64,000 nt of DNA. It comes from Diploptera punctata (Eukaryota; Arthropoda; Insecta; Blattodea; Blaberidae). Location of the stretch: positions 1,204,501 through 1,268,500 of the forward strand of contig JASPKZ010007795.1 of the NCBI GenBank assembly GCA_030220185.1, given 5' to 3'. Position 1 is the stretch's first letter. Each line of letters begins with the position of its first letter. Positions 51,441-63,047 of the stretch are shown here, piece by piece. The position numbers and the translations under genes were made by a program. The notes beneath the pieces are model-generated. The model was given only the letters and a program-made list of their open reading frames with translations, was not told where the DNA came from and ran no database searches.

Positions 51441-51458
51441 TACCTGAAAAATTAAAAA

Positions 51459-51550
51459 ATGGCAGCAAGCCGAGCATTGAAATTTGCAAAGGACCTAAAA
51501 GAGTTGAGAATTCATTTATGTCAGACATCAACAGCCAGTAAAGGAGTCAG
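51459..51550 (+). CDS. NDUFA2: NDUFA2 (complex I subunit B8), exon 1
   Basis: ATG at 51459 in context AAAAAATGGCA. 30 codons and two bases before the donor GTAATT. MAASRALKFAKDLKELRIHL then CQTSTASKGV: the start of the accessory complex I subunit NDUFA2/B8, a thioredoxin-fold protein of the matrix arm of mitochondrial NADH dehydrogenase. The LRIHLCQ motif holds the first conserved cysteine (Cys21). The protein is imported without an obvious cleaved presequence, as is usual for this subunit. Confidence 0.92.
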
Positions 51551-52439
51551 GTAATTTCTTTATTCATTGCTAAGCTTTTATTTGTGGAAAAAATACAAGT
51601 AACGTGTTTCTACATATACATTATTTTCTTAGTTTCATTACTACAGAGGCAATCAGTACTACAGAGTAATATGTTTTTAAAAGGACATAACCCCAAAATT
51701 CTTTATTTATTGTATTTAAAATTGAACCTCCTCTTTGTTTATTAAACTTAGTGCTTATAACTGTCAGTTTTAAAGGGATTATTGATATTAATGAGGCCAA
51801 CGTTATTGCTAGGTAGATAAGGATTTCCTTTAATGAAAATGATTCATTGGGTACAGTCTCCATGTATTTAAATTTTGACGTATCTACTATAATTTTACTC
51901 TTTTTTATTAGTTAACTTGTAATGCACAATGTACTGTAAGTAAACAGTAATGACCTTGCCATAACCTCTCATTTCAATATAAAATTTTTCTTCTTTCTTT
52001 AATTGTATCAACTTTATATTACCTTACCCTTCATTTTCCATGGTATAATCTTGTAATACTGTTGCTCTACATACTTCTGTCTTTACTAACATTTCGTAAT
52101 ATTTTAAACGTTTTGTAATGATACTTATAATTTTTTTTTACAATTATTAAATATTTATCTACATACGCAATGATTTCTTCAAAGTTATGCAGAATCGATG
52201 TGTGCATGCGCGAATGCTTAAAGGAACTTATTCTAAATGGTGGAGATATCTGTGAAATTGGAATGCCAATGCTAAATGGTGAAGATATCTGAGAAATGGG
52301 AATGCCAACATTCGAAAATATAGCCTATTTTAAGAAATGGATGTTCACTCAATTTTGTGAAGTTCTGATAGGAAAAGTTAAGGTATATCATATTACTGTA
52401 CACTTTATTAATAGTATGCATGTAAGTTATTTTGTTAGG

Positions 52440-52640
52440 TTAAGAAGAGGTAAGTTGGTTTTGAAAGAATTGAGGAGAAGGAATTAAAGTGGTTAGGACA
52501 TGTTTTAAGAATGGAAGATGAGCGATGGCTGAAACAATTATATGAATGGCATCCGACCAGAAAGAAGAAAAGAGGGAGACCAAAGTTAACATGGAAGGAA
52601 AACATGAAGACAGTAATGCAAGCTAGAGGGCTAGCACTGA
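52440..52640 (+). pseudogene. RTE-like C-terminal fragment (family D)
   Basis: With two frame changes reads ELRRR..LKWLGHVLRMEDE, RWLKQLYEWHPTRKKKRGRP and KLTWKENMKTVMQARGL: the GH..RM and GRP..TW motifs of RTE/CR1-type LINE C-termini. Confidence 0.65.
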
Positions 52641-52894
52641 AGGTGCCCAAGATCGTAGGCTTTGGAGGTTTGGCACAGGAAGACGGCAGCAGCTGTAAAA
52701 ACCCGAAGAAAGATAGAAGTTGGTGTATATCCATATGTATAAATAAATGTTTATCAGGTCACTACTTATGTATATATACATACAGTGAGTGAAAATTTCA
52801 ATTTTTAGAAAATAACTGAATTGCTCATTACTGCTAGTATCTTTATTCTAACAGCTGGAAAACCTAAAATATGTTTATTTCAGACATAAATGAG

Positions 52895-53005
52895 AAAATT
52901 TCTTCACCCGTTGAGACTTGAACCAGCACAAGTCCTGTAAGCTCTGCACCAAGGCATCTTTCCCTATTCACTCGGCTATGGTGCAGGACGTTGTTTCATA
53001 TCTGC
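52895..53005 (-). mobile_element. SINE1 head fragment
   Basis: Complement begins TGCACCATAGCCGAGTGAAT, then GGTTCAAGTCTCAACGGG. Only the first 110 bp or so remains. Confidence 0.7.
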
Positions 53006-53296
53006 TGGGTGAAAACTGCCATTCTTCCAGTTATATGTCATCCTATTCTGCCTTCTGATTGACATGTATGTGAGGTCAACAGCCGTTTGGTCTTCTATGC
53101 CTGACCATTATCTGCTACATTATTAAAAACCTCCAAATTCTGTGATAAACTCCACAAAACATAAATCTGATGAAACACAATTGAATAAGTAACACATGTG
53201 TATTTGAAATGTTCAACCTTCGTCTGAAACTTTTCTTTTCTTGCCGCTACACTTAGAAGCCATAATTTATCACTTATAAAAAATCAGAGAATAATT

Positions 53297-54033
53297 TTAT
53301 TTTTTATTTTTTATTATTTCACTCACCTCATACTTCATAATTCATAGCAGACCCTGGGTTTCTTCACATCTTTTGTGACATTCTCAATGCTGCGTCACGT
53401 TCACAACTGACGTCCAACGGCCTTCTATCCTGCAGACTGACCTCCGCGCCATCTGGTGGCCGACCGAAGAATTTCCAAATCAGTCCTCTTTCTTTATAAC
53501 CGGGTATTTCAAAATTCATAGTTGTATTTTCATTCTTGCATATGTAAATTTTTTCCCAAATTGTGAGTTCCTTCGGTTTTTCCAATTGTTTAAGTAATTT
53601 TGTTTTGGTTTCTATTCTATGTTTTTCTGACCAGGCATGTGCAATAGCTGCACATGCCTGGTCAGAAAAACATAGAATAGAAACCAAAACAAAATTACTT
53701 AAACAATTGGAAAAACCGAAGGAACTCACAATTTGGGAAAAATGTACATATGCAAGAATGAAAATACAACTATGAATTTTGAAATACCCGGTTATAAAGA
53801 AAGAGGACTGATTTGGAAATTCTTCGGTCGGCCACCAGATGGCGCGGAGGTCAGTCTGCAGGATAGAAGGCCGTTGGACGTCAGTTGTGAATGTGATGCA
53901 GCATTGAGAATGTCACAAAAGATGTGAAGAACCCAGGGTCTGCTATGAATTATGAAGTATGAGGTGAGTGAAATAATAAAAAATAAACAATATTAAAAAA
54001 CCTCATAGTGTTATTTCCTATCTACATAACTTA
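53297..54033. mobile_element. PLE, palindrome of about 740 bp with GIY-YIG C-terminus in both arms
   Basis: Short TSD ATAATT (53291-53296, 54034-54039). The left arm frame 53364-53640 (-) and right arm frames 53563-53775 / 53733-53927 (+) both encode AHAWSEKHRIETKTKLLKQL, KPKELTIWEK and SERDAALRMSQKM-like ends. The right arm has a deletion at about 53742 that breaks the frame. The turn is at about 53645 (GCAATAGCTGC). Right tail CCTCATAGTGTTATTTCC. Confidence 0.88.
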
Positions 54034-54321
54034 ATAATTATATTCTTCAATGTTCCTCTAACTAACACTGACACTACAATGTGAACGAACAACTGCAAAC
54101 TGGAAAATAACTTGAAATGTATAAAATGTAACAATAATAAAACACCTGGCACACACCCCCTTCTGAAAGTAGTAACTGCCCAGTCAACAAAGCAAGGAGA
54201 CTTCATGGTGCACAGCAGGTTGGATCATAAAAAATTGTTTCTTAAAACAGATGTGATTTCTCCACGTTTTGAGTAAGAGGATGAATAGGATGAACTTCTG
54301 TAAACACATGTGTTGGAAGTC

Positions 54322-54645
54322 CACCGCTGTGGTCTCGAGGTAGCGTGCTGCCTTGTCAAGCAGCGGGCCCGGGTTCGATCCCCAGTCGGGGCAGTTTTTC
54401 TGGGTGAGGTTTTTATCGGGGTTTTTCCTCACCTGTAAGACAAATGTCAGGAAAACTTTAAGGCCCAAACGGTCCCCGAAATCATATGGCCATCATCATC
54501 ATCATTATCCTTCACCGGTGTGGAAAGCAACGGGAAGCTACCACACCTACAATTCCCTAGTAAAGTTGCAAGCACAGCATGAAAATGCTATGATTGCAGT
54601 GAAGGACCTGCCTTCGGGCAGAATTACTATGGATGGATGGATGGA
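54322..54645 (+). mobile_element. SINE family 4, full length with (GGAT)n tail
   Basis: Head CACCGCTGTGGTCTCGAGGT, B-box GGGTTCGATCCCC, body, (CAT)n, then GAAGGACCTGCCTTCGGGC and ATGGATGGATGGATG at 54629-54646. The best-preserved SINE4 and a good consensus source. Confidence 0.88.
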
Positions 54646-55087
54646 TGTGTTGGAAATGGAAAAATTCTTGCTCTTTCAAGTTTATCTCATTCCAAATAGG
54701 ATTACTTATTTCATAAATAATATTAGACTGTATCTTACAAATATTACTGTGGGCCTAATGCGATATGATAGACCAAATATCACTGCATGTGGTAGGATCG
54801 AGGGCTGCAAGTGGCTCGCGGGAAACACACAGTCTGCTCTAGATTTATAAGAATAAATCATTTTTCTGACACATTTAAAAGAATTTTCCTATAAAGGCTA
54901 TGTGTGCAAACAAGACTGTATATTACTAATTGTTTAAAAATGATTACTGAGGATTGGTTTCACCAACAGAGGTAACTGTGTTACGCCAGTTTATATTATT
55001 ATTAAATCTCCAAATATTTTGAAACCCTATTTTGCCACAAGGGCATGTTAGGGTTGTAGCTTATTATAACAATAGTATACTATACAT

Positions 55088-55516
55088 TGTATCTTCTTCT
55101 TTCTTCTTCTTCTTTCTTCCAAGTATTAGGCCAATGCCTGTTATGATCCTATAGAAAATTCTCCCTTATGGGAAATTCTCGTATAAGACTTGAAAGCATA
55201 ATAATAGTCCCTTCGATTGGTTGCTGGCCAAAGGAAGGCAAGACCAGTGATGGGGCTGCCATCTTATAGCCTCTGGTCAGGCTTTTCTGGAAAAGAAAAG
55301 AAAATAAAGGAAAGAAGAAATGGAAAAAGGAAGGACTCCCTAGCCTTCGGATGCCCTAATAGCGTTGGGGTCGAAAAAACAAGAGTTAACCAAGAGAGGT
55401 TAGATAGTAAAGTTAAAAGAGTGCAAAACACAAGTAAGTGGAAGAAATGTGTTGCTCAGCTTGGGCACCTTGTGGTTGCCATCCACATATCCCCTAGATG
55501 AGGACCCCCTGAGGGG
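55088..55516 (-). repeat. R6 interspersed repeat, copy 3
   Basis: Reverse of 5623-6047, with a TTCTTCTTC tail at left and CCCCTGAGGGG at right. Ends 147 bp before NDUFA2 exon 2. Confidence 0.8.
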
Positions 55517-55662
55517 TACATTGTATCTTATGGTTTTGAATGAGAGTTATGAATAATTCATATGCATTATATAGGGGAAAACTGGAGTAATACAGTTACT
55601 TAAGTTGGTGAAACCGACCCTTCATGGTTAAGTTAAAAGATTGTAATACTTTTTTTTTTCAG

Positions 55663-55769
55663 GGACTTCATTGAATCACATTATGTTAATATCAAAACTA
55701 ATAACCCAAAATTCCCTATACTGATCAGAGAGTGCAGTGGAATTCAACCTAGACTATATGCAAGATATG
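55663..55769 (+). CDS. NDUFA2: NDUFA2 exon 2
   Basis: Acceptor T9-CAG ends at 55662 and the donor GTAAGA starts at 55770. The first base completes Arg31, then [20 protein letters not shown] and [15 protein letters not shown], with the second conserved cysteine (Cys55 in RECS). It ends one base into a codon. The window gives residues 1-66 of an expected 90-100. The last exon (expected to encode an FG-E-and-V.L-type C-terminus) was not found before 64000, so either the next intron exceeds 8.2 kb or I missed it. Intron 1 is 4.1 kb and holds RTE, SINE1, PLE, SINE4 and R6 copies. Confidence 0.92.
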
Positions 55770-55800
55770 GTAAGAGTCATTTTAAATAATGTTTATCTCT

Positions 55801-56061
55801 TATATTAAATTAATGTTGGGAAGTAAACATTATGAGGTATAATCATTAAAATTCATCGAAGAACATTTTGTTTAAACAACTCACCTCATAGGATTCATGC
55901 TTCCATGATACCACGGTTTCATACACAGTCGTGTTCATCTTCAGCCATAATTTCGTCAGTCGGAGTTATGGCTGAAGATGAACACGACTGTGTTTGAAAC
56001 CATGGAAGCATGAATCCTATGAGGTGAGTTGTTTAAACAAAATGTTCTCCGATGAATTTTA
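55801..56061. mobile_element. PLE palindrome in NDUFA2 intron 2
   Basis: TSD ATGTTTATCTCT (55789-55800, 56062-56073), only 31 bp after the exon 2 donor side. Left tail GGGAAGTAAACATTATGAGG, turn at about 55953. Sister of PLE J and P1. Confidence 0.9.
55964..56007 (+). ncRNA. Hammerhead ribozyme-like motif in the NDUFA2-intron PLE
   Basis: CTGAAGA at 55972-55978, stem II GAACAC/GTGTTT, GAAA, then CCATGG. The right arm has lost the ATCGCGATAT segment seen in PLE J, so stem III is altered and activity is doubtful. The left arm (about 55901-55950, -) keeps a longer GAAACCGTGGTATC form. Confidence 0.5.
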
Positions 56062-56085
56062 ATGTTTATCTCTCCCCATTTTTAT

Positions 56086-57294
56086 GGGTCTATTCTTGGA
56101 CAAAAGCCTCCATCTATTTGGTTATTCCATCTCTCTCTCTTTGTATTCAGTTTTATTTGTTACATATCTTTTTCTTATCTTTATCTTGACCAATTCTTTA
56201 TCTCATTCCCTTTTAATATAAGGGTTCAGGGGGGGAAAAAGAGCTACTAAATCCAGTTGTGCTAAATTTGAGATTTCACCTCTTGAATATAATATGATAC
56301 AGGCCCGATATTTTGTTAGCACAGTGATTAAATATATTATTATCCTCCTCTAACAAGTTTAGTGCTCAAAGGAATGTGGTGTGGGGATGGATACTGGATG
56401 ACAACACCAGTCAGGAAGGAAGTACAATCATATTGAACACATTCACCCTATTTACAAAAGACACAGTCACAGAAAACTGCATATTTGTGAATGAATAATA
56501 CTTCCCTTTGACACGGCTGTAGGAACATAAGAAACTACCTGCAAGAGTAGTAAACCAAGTGGCAAGAATACCCTACCTCCCAGCGCTAAACTCGTTGGAG
56601 GAGGACAGTAGGTGACTTAACAATTGCAACAAAATAAAATATTAAACATTTGTTTGCCTTAAGATAGTAGAATGCTACTTTTTCTCTTCAGAACATTTAT
56701 ATATAGGTTTCAATATATTTAAGTCCCGTGCCGTAGCTGAGTGGTTAAGGCAGGAAGCCTTGGCGCAGAGCTACGGGACTTGCGCTGGTTCGAGTCTCCA
56801 TGGGGGAAGAAATTTTCTCATGGTATTTCGGCCAGTATGGGAACCGGTGCCCACCCAGCATCGTGATGCATTTGGGTAGCTACACTAAGTAGCGGCTCCA
56901 GGTTGAGAAAACCAGCTATAATGACTGGGGGACTCGACATGCTGACCATGTGTCACCCCTACACTGGCTGATTATCATCTACCTCTGCGATTGACACATG
57001 TGGATGTGAGGCCAGCAGCTGGCTGGTAGGCTAAGGGCCTTGTAGGCCTGTCGCGCCAGGAGGAGTTCAATATATTTAACAGAAAATATGGAGTTTCTAT
57101 CTTTAATAATTGTACTTAAAATGTACTGTTTTATTTTGGTAAGGTCTGATGTAACTATAGAATGACATGTTTTACAAAGTAAAGGTAAAGTGATTTCACT
57201 ACAGGCCTCAGGAGGCCCTTGGGGCAGTAGGAGGTTATGGCTGCCACTTTTTCTAGACAATCAGCACTTGGTGTCAGCCCTGCATGACGGCCGC
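56086..57294 (+). repeat. Tandem duplication, unit 1 (1209 bp)
   Basis: GGGTCTATTCTTGGACAAAA to GACGGCCGC, repeated immediately at 57295-58515. The unit includes a SINE1 (about 56724-57064) and the tail half of a SINE2 (57190-57294). Confidence 0.95.
56724..57064 (+). mobile_element. SINE family 1, in duplication unit 1
   Basis: GTGCCGTAGCTGAGTGGTTA head, GGTTCGAGTCTCCATGGGGG, end GGCCTTGTAGGCCTGTCGCG. TTCAATATATTTAA flanks both sides (about 56709 and 57066) and is a plausible TSD. Confidence 0.9.
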
Positions 57295-58515
57295 GGGTCT
57301 ATTCTTGGACAAAAGCCTCCATCTATTTGGTTATTCCATCTCTCTCTCTTTGTATTCAGTTTTATTTGTTACATATCTTTTTCTTATCTTTATCTTGACC
57401 AATTCTTTATCTCATTCCCTTTTAATATAAGGGTTCAGGGGGGGAAAAAGAGCTACTAAATCCAGTTGTGCTAAATTTGAGATTTCACCTCTTGAATATA
57501 ATATGATACAGGCCCGATATTTTGTTAGCACAGTGATTAAATATGTTATTATCCTCCTCTAACAAGTTTAGTGCTCAAAGGAATGTGGTGTGGGATGTGG
57601 TGTGGGGATGGATACTGGATGACAACACCAGTCAGGAAGGAAGTACAATCATATTGAACACATTCACCCTATTTACAAAAGACACAGTCACAGAAAACTG
57701 CATATTTGTGAATGAATAATACTTCCCTTTGACACGGCTGTAGGAACATAAGAAACTACCTGCAAGAGTAGTAAACCAAGTGGCAAGAATACCCTACCTC
57801 CCAGCGCTAAACTCGTTGGAGGAGGACAGTAGGTGACTTAACAATTGCAACAAAATAAAATATTAAACATTTGTTTGCCTTAAGATAGTAGAATGCTACT
57901 TTTTCTCTTCAGAACATTTATATATAGGTTTCAATATATTTAAGTCCCGCGCCGTAGCTGAGTGGTTAAGGCAGGAAGCCTTGGCGCAGAGCTACGGGAC
58001 TTGCGCTGGTTCGAGTCTCCATGGGGGAAGAAATTTTCTCATGGTATTTCGGCCAGTATGGGAACCGGTGCCCACCCAGCATCGTGATGCATTTGGGTAG
58101 CTACACTAAGTAGCGGCTCCAGGTTGAGAAAACCAGCTATAATGACTGGGGGACTCGACATGCTGACCACGTGTCACCCCTACACTGGCTGATTATCATC
58201 TACCTCTGCGATTGACACATGTGGATGTGAGGCCAGCAGCTGGCTGGTAGGCTAAGGGCCTTGTAGGCCTGTCGCGCCAGGAGGAGTTCAATATATTTAA
58301 CAGAAAATATGGAGTTTCTATCTTTAATAATTGTACTTAAAATGTACTGTTTTATTTTGGTAAGGTCTGATGTAACTATAGAATGACATGTTTTACAAAG
58401 TAAAGGTAAAGTGATTTCACTACAGGCCTCAGGAGGCCCTTGGGGCAGTAGGAGGTTACGGCTGCCACTTTTTCTAGACAATCAGCACTTGGTGTCAGCC
58501 CTGCATGACGGCCGC
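57295..58515 (+). repeat. Tandem duplication, unit 2 (1221 bp)
   Basis: Near-identical to unit 1. The 12 bp size difference is an internal GGTGTGGGATGT repeat at about 57588. Only a handful of substitutions are seen (for example GCCGTGCC/GCCGCGCC near 57948), so the event is recent. Confidence 0.95.
57946..58286 (+). mobile_element. SINE family 1, in duplication unit 2
   Basis: Duplicate of 56724-57064, with the same TTCAATATATTTAA flanks. Confidence 0.9.
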
Positions 58516-58790
58516 CTTTACCCCCAGAACAAGTGTCTGGTACTCATTTCTGTTAGAGTCTGAGTCAACCCCAGGGCCATGGTGCTGCCAGAAGGTTTGA
58601 GTCATTTTAAAAATCCTGACCCCACTGGAACTCAAATCCTTGACCTTAAAGGTCCTCTCTGCCAGATAACATATGAATAAACCATTACAAGTTAGTCATC
58701 CATTACTTAAAATTGCCAATAATGCCTTAATTGATCATCCGGCTTGTAGCACAGTGCCTTAACCACTATGCTATGGTGTGCCCCGTTTTA
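58400..58790 (-). mobile_element. SINE family 2, interrupted
   Basis: SINE2 in reverse with its tRNA-like head at about 58738-58785. A segment at about 58635-58737 (AAGGTCCTCTCTGCCAGATA to AATTGATCATCC) separates the B-box side (GGAACTCAAATCC) from the head, so the copy carries a small insertion. Confidence 0.7.
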
Positions 58791-58869
58791 CAAAGTGAGA
58801 GTAAAATAATTTTCTCTCTAAAAGTTCTAAATTTAATTCAACAATCTATTGAGAATGTAGTGTATATAG

Positions 58870-59010
58870 GATGAGTTAGAAAATATATTATTTTTAGTCT
58901 GATCATCTTACCTCAATATTAATGTTGATTTGTTCTTGGACATGTTTCAAATAATTCCGTTTTATTGTCAGCTTGTCCAGACTCAATACAAAAAATATAT
59001 AATATAAATA
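58870..59010. mobile_element. PLE fragment, N/L family
   Basis: TTACCTCAATATTAATGTTG and CTTGTCCAGACTCAATAC match the arms of PLE N. Reverse strand has CTGACAA...GAAACATGTC, a decayed hammerhead-like core (G8 to A). Confidence 0.55.
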
Positions 59011-59640
59011 TTAGAAAATAAGTGTTTTGAGTTTTATATTCTAATAAATTTTAGTATAAAACAAATGACATAACAACTGAAGGTAATTGATGTAATACTC
59101 CTGCATGGTGTAATTGTTTTAATTAAAATAAACAACAGTTCTTTGTTACATATGAGTTTGTTTATATACCACTTTGGGAAGCAAGGCTGAAACTTTAATT
59201 TTCCCATGTTATGTCAAAATTTTATGGAATTCACCATTATAAAATTGTGAGATATATGGACTGCTTTGTTGTCCTGCTAAATTTATTAATATGGACTTAA
59301 CTCTCTTTTCCTGAACTCTTCATATTCTAGTGTTTGCCTTGGTAACCATATAATGTCTATTCTGACATAATCATACTATCTGATTCTACTCTCTTGTTCA
59401 TGTCTATATCAGTTAATTGTGTAGAAGCTGTCTCTTAGGGAATTCCAAAAGAAGGGAGTTATTGAGGTTCATTCTTTCATTCATAGTGTTCTGCTCAAGA
59501 GCAGGTCTTTAACTGCAAACTCAGCATTCTCCACTCTTTCCTTGACTCAGCTTTCCTTTTTGTATCTGCATACAAACCATTTTTATTGAGGTTGTTCTCA
59601 TGAAAAGTTTTTTTGAAAAAATTGTACAGGCTTACACCAT
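59011..59640. other. No gene seen
   Basis: A+T-rich; 59480-59560 resembles a decayed SINE4 3' end (AGCAGGTCTTTAACTGCAAA). Confidence 0.4.
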
Positions 59641-59642
59641 TT

Positions 59643-60020
59643 CTACCTATTAGACATCAAAAAGACCACAACCAAAATTTTTATATATGTTGTATTATAG
59701 ATTTTTGCAGATATAAGTTGATAAAGAGAGGTTTCTTGGGTTTTCCACATTAAAGATTCAAGGTTGGCTATTGGCTTCGACATTTCAACGTGATCCCACA
59801 TGCCATTGTCAGGGACTGAAAGATTTGAGTTACTCGTATTAATCTTATATACTATCGACAATACTTACCTGTCACACTATTGGACAGTGGCTAGCGATCC
59901 ATGTTCTGATTGGTAATCCCACTACATTTTGTCATTAGTCTGTATGAAAGTTGTACATCCATCCAAGCATTGACCATGTTCTGTGTTGCAGAAAACCCAA
60001 GAAACCTTTCTTTATATTAT
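59643..60020. mobile_element. PLE-like palindromic fragment
   Basis: ATAAAGAGAGGTTTCTTGGG at about 59721 is inverted at about 59988-60018 (AAACCCAAGAAACC). Reverse strand has CCCTGACAATGGCATGTGGG ... GTTGAAATGTCGAAG, resembling the PLE hammerhead region with G8 changed to A. Confidence 0.5.
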
Positions 60021-60022
60021 AT

Positions 60023-60345
60023 ATCCATCCATCCATAGTAATTCTGTCCGAAGGCAGGTCCTTCACAGCAATCATATCATTTTCATGCTTTGCTTGCAGC
60101 TTTACTAGGGAATTATAGGCGTAGTAGCTTCCCGTTGCTTTCCTCCACACCGGTGAAGGATGATGATGATGGCCATATGATTTCGGGGACCGTTTGGGCC
60201 TTAAAGTTTTCCTGACATTTGTCTTACAGGTGAGGAAAAACCCCGATAAAAACCTTACCCAGAAAAACTGTCCCGACCAGGGATCGAACCCGGGCCCGCT
60301 GCTTGACAAGGCAGCATGCTACCTCGAGACCACAGTGGTGGACAT
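60023..60345 (-). mobile_element. SINE family 4
   Basis: Tail (ATCC)n at left, head at right (complement: CCACTGTGGTCTCGAGGTAG, GGGTTCGATCCC). Confidence 0.88.
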
Positions 60346-60363
60346 ATTATATATATAGGCCTG

Positions 60364-60394
<31 letters not shown>

Positions 60395-60398
60395 CTGT
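60345..60398. repeat. (TA)n/(TG)n microsatellite
   Basis: ATATATATAT followed by GTGTGTGTGTGTGTGT. Confidence 0.9.
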
Positions 60399-60399
60399 T

Positions 60400-61010
60400 A
60401 ATATTAAGAGGCTCACTCAAGAGACCCTTGATTTCATTCGTGGAATAGACCATTAAGTAGATTTAGTAAAAATATATGGCTAATAATTAGCAATTTTTGT
60501 TTTAATCAGAACTAAACTTGATATATATCAATTAATTAAAAAAGTAAGGTCAAGTGCATTAACCAGCAAAATCGGACCATTAGGTGTAGGAGTTTATCTG
60601 AAATGAAAATTTAAAAATCTCTCTAGTGGTTGCAATTGTTTATGTTTCACAGCTAAACTCGATATATTATATTAAAATAAGCCGAGAAAGGTAATCTCGA
60701 AAAATTGTGAAATCCAACCATTAGAAGTGGAGATTTACCTAAAACCCAAAATTAAATATTTGCTCTAGCAAATTCCATGTTTACTTAATCACTATATATA
60801 TCATACAGTTCAATTTACCCATAAATTGGCAATGTATCCTGTAAGATATATTGATTTAATTTAATATATTCTTTTAATAAAGTAATGGAAAAATAAATCA
60901 ATAGATATTTAAATTTGAGCCAAATTATACAATATGCACAATTTGTTTTCACTACAGTCGAACACTTTTAAATAAACTAGTATCAGAAATTGAGTTTCTA
61001 TTGATTTAAG
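60400..61010. other. No gene seen
   Basis: A+T-rich; nothing assignable. Confidence 0.5.
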
Positions 61011-61014
61011 AATA

Positions 61015-61535
61015 CTTACTTACTTACTTACTTACTCACTGGCACTATCGAACCCGTAGGTTCATGGCCGCACGGACATAAGCTCTCCATACATCCCTAT
61101 CCTGAGCTAATGCTTTCCAATCATTCCCTGTATAATCTACTTCCCTCAAATCATAGTTAATGTTGTTCTCCCACCTCATTCTTGGTCTACCAACTGGGCG
61201 TTTTCCTTCTGGCTTTCCTACAAGAAGTTTCCATGCACGTCTTTCATTCCCCATACGCGCAACATGTCCTGCCCATCGCAGTCTACGAGACTTAACTGTT
61301 CTTATTATATCTGGCTTCCTATAAAGACCATGTAGTTCATTGTTATGTAGTCTTCTCCATTCACCTGTCTGTTCATCTCTCTTTGGTCCAAAAATTTTCC
61401 TAAGAACTTTATTCTCAAATACTCGTAATCTCCTTTCCTCCCTTAAAGTAAGAGTCCATGTTTCGCACCCATATAATATAACTGGTAGAATAATAGTTTT
61501 ATATATTTTCAGCTTAATGTTTTTTGAAAGGAGTT
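61015..61535 (-). mobile_element. RTE-A 3' fragment
   Basis: The reverse frame to 61045 encodes LLSKNIKLKIYKTIILPVIL, YGCETWTLTLREERRLRVFE ... AYVRAAMNLRVR, near identical to the other young RTE-A copies. 3' tail TTACTTACT repeats at 61013-61036. It carries no catalytic residues. Confidence 0.9.
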
Positions 61536-61539
61536 TGGG

Positions 61540-61918
61540 AATAAAAATATATATTCCATAAACAAGCAAAATTCAACTTGCTGAGGAATTCACTTAGTTT
61601 ACACAGTTTCTGGGTGGATATTTTACATATTACACTTTACCTTTCACATTTTGTACAGGATGTCACTAAATCCAAACTAATTCAATGAACAATTCTGCAT
61701 ACAGAATTAAAATGTTTTATTAACTCTTCCTTGTATTTCTATTTTACTTTACTAGGCTTCTCTCTATCTCAGTCTACTCCAATTATAATTCTACTTACCA
61801 TTTAATCTTACTCCATCTCAAACTACATTAATTCTCTTCATCTAATCTTGCTACTTCATATAAATGCAACTTTTACTTACTTGGGTTTTGGTGAGGCTCG
61901 AACCTTGGACCTTTTATA
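61540..61918. other. No gene seen; tRNA-like scrap at 61890-61915
   Basis: GGTGAGGCTCGAACCTTGGA resembles the T-arm side of a reversed tRNA-like repeat. The rest is unassigned. Confidence 0.4.
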
Positions 61919-61939
61919 TATATTGTATTGTATTGTAAG

Positions 61940-62336
61940 CCTATGTTTTCCCTTTACAGAGATTTAGGCGCTCTCCCCCTACAGGGAAGAATTTGAACCA
62001 TACTAATTTAGTTACACTTGTTTTCGTACAGATTGTCATTTTGAGTGGTCCGTGGTCAGCATTCCGCCTCATACTGACATCTAGGAAACCAAGGTAATAC
62101 TAGGACGGGAAAATTCGGTAAATTTTGCTTAGAGGCCTTTTCATTCAGGCTTAAGGATTTTTTACGAGCCTGAAAATCTTCAGACTCGGGACCCATGGCT
62201 TAAAGGACCCTCCCGTGAGGGACTTGCATATTGGATTTTTCCATCCTAAAAAATCCATCGACCCCGGCCGGGTTTGAACCCGCGAACCTTGGGACCAGAG
62301 GCAAGGAGCATAACCACTAGTGCACCGCGGCCGACT
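61940..62336 (-). mobile_element. SINE family 3
   Basis: Reverse strand: GTCGGCCGCGGTGCACTAGT, then GGTTATGCTCC, B-box GGGTTCAAACCC, body AGATTTTCAGGCTCG. Colinear with 49607-49999. Confidence 0.85.
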
Positions 62337-62369
62337 CCCTTATATATATATATATATATATGCTTTCAG

Positions 62370-62995
62370 TCATTCAGAGAAAAATTTTCAGCTAGACGGT
62401 GACTCAAACCCGGGACCTTTGGCTTTCTGGGCAAAGCTCTAGACCACTGAGCTACCGAGGCAAGTTGCAATATAGATGCAAATTCTTCTCTTATATTACG
62501 TTTGTAATTCACTCGTGCCAGCCAAATGCTTTGAAACCTTTGGTTATATCTTTGGCAAATGGCGGCGTCTTAGTTTTAAGAAAGACATTTATAGGCATTT
62601 ATTTATTTAAAATTTAACACTACTTTATAAAGCCAGTAGGGCTTATTGTGATGTTTTTCTTACTAATTTAACCACCCCTTCTCACTGAAAAGATTAAATA
62701 TATATTTAAAGAGAAATAAAAAAAAATTGACATTAGTTATTAACTAAGAAGCCGCCATTTGCAAAGATAGAAGCAAAGGCTTCATAGCATTTGGCGCGAG
62801 GGAATTACAACGTATATAAGAGGAAAATTTGCATCTGGATTGCAACTGACCTCAGTAGCTCAGTTGGTAGAGCATTTGTCCTGGAAAGCCAGAGGTCCCG
62901 AGTTTGAGTCTCAGTCTAGGCGAGAATTTTTGTCTTCAAATATAATTTATCCTTCAGTGAGAAGTGTTAAATCAATAATAAAAACATTGATGTAA
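62370..62995. mobile_element. T1 tRNA-like inverted pair (-,+), diverged
   Basis: Cores at about 62389-62463 (-) and about 62849-62923 (+), with the usual AAGCCGCCATTTGCAAAGAT spacer and tail CTTCAGTGAGAAGTGTTAAA on the right. The junction near 62735 is A-rich. TSD not resolved. Confidence 0.75.
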
Positions 62996-63047
62996 AAGAA
63001 TCATTGTCCAGATTACTCAATGAGGATCTTGGACTTATGGTTTACTG

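Noticed and set aside
55217..55501. 94-codon ORF beginning MVAGQRKARPVMGLPSYSLW
   Set aside because: Inside the R6 repeat, frame not kept in all three copies, no domain.
57190..57459. 89-codon ORF spanning 57190-57459
   Set aside because: Crosses the tandem-duplication breakpoint, joining SINE2 to unrelated sequence.
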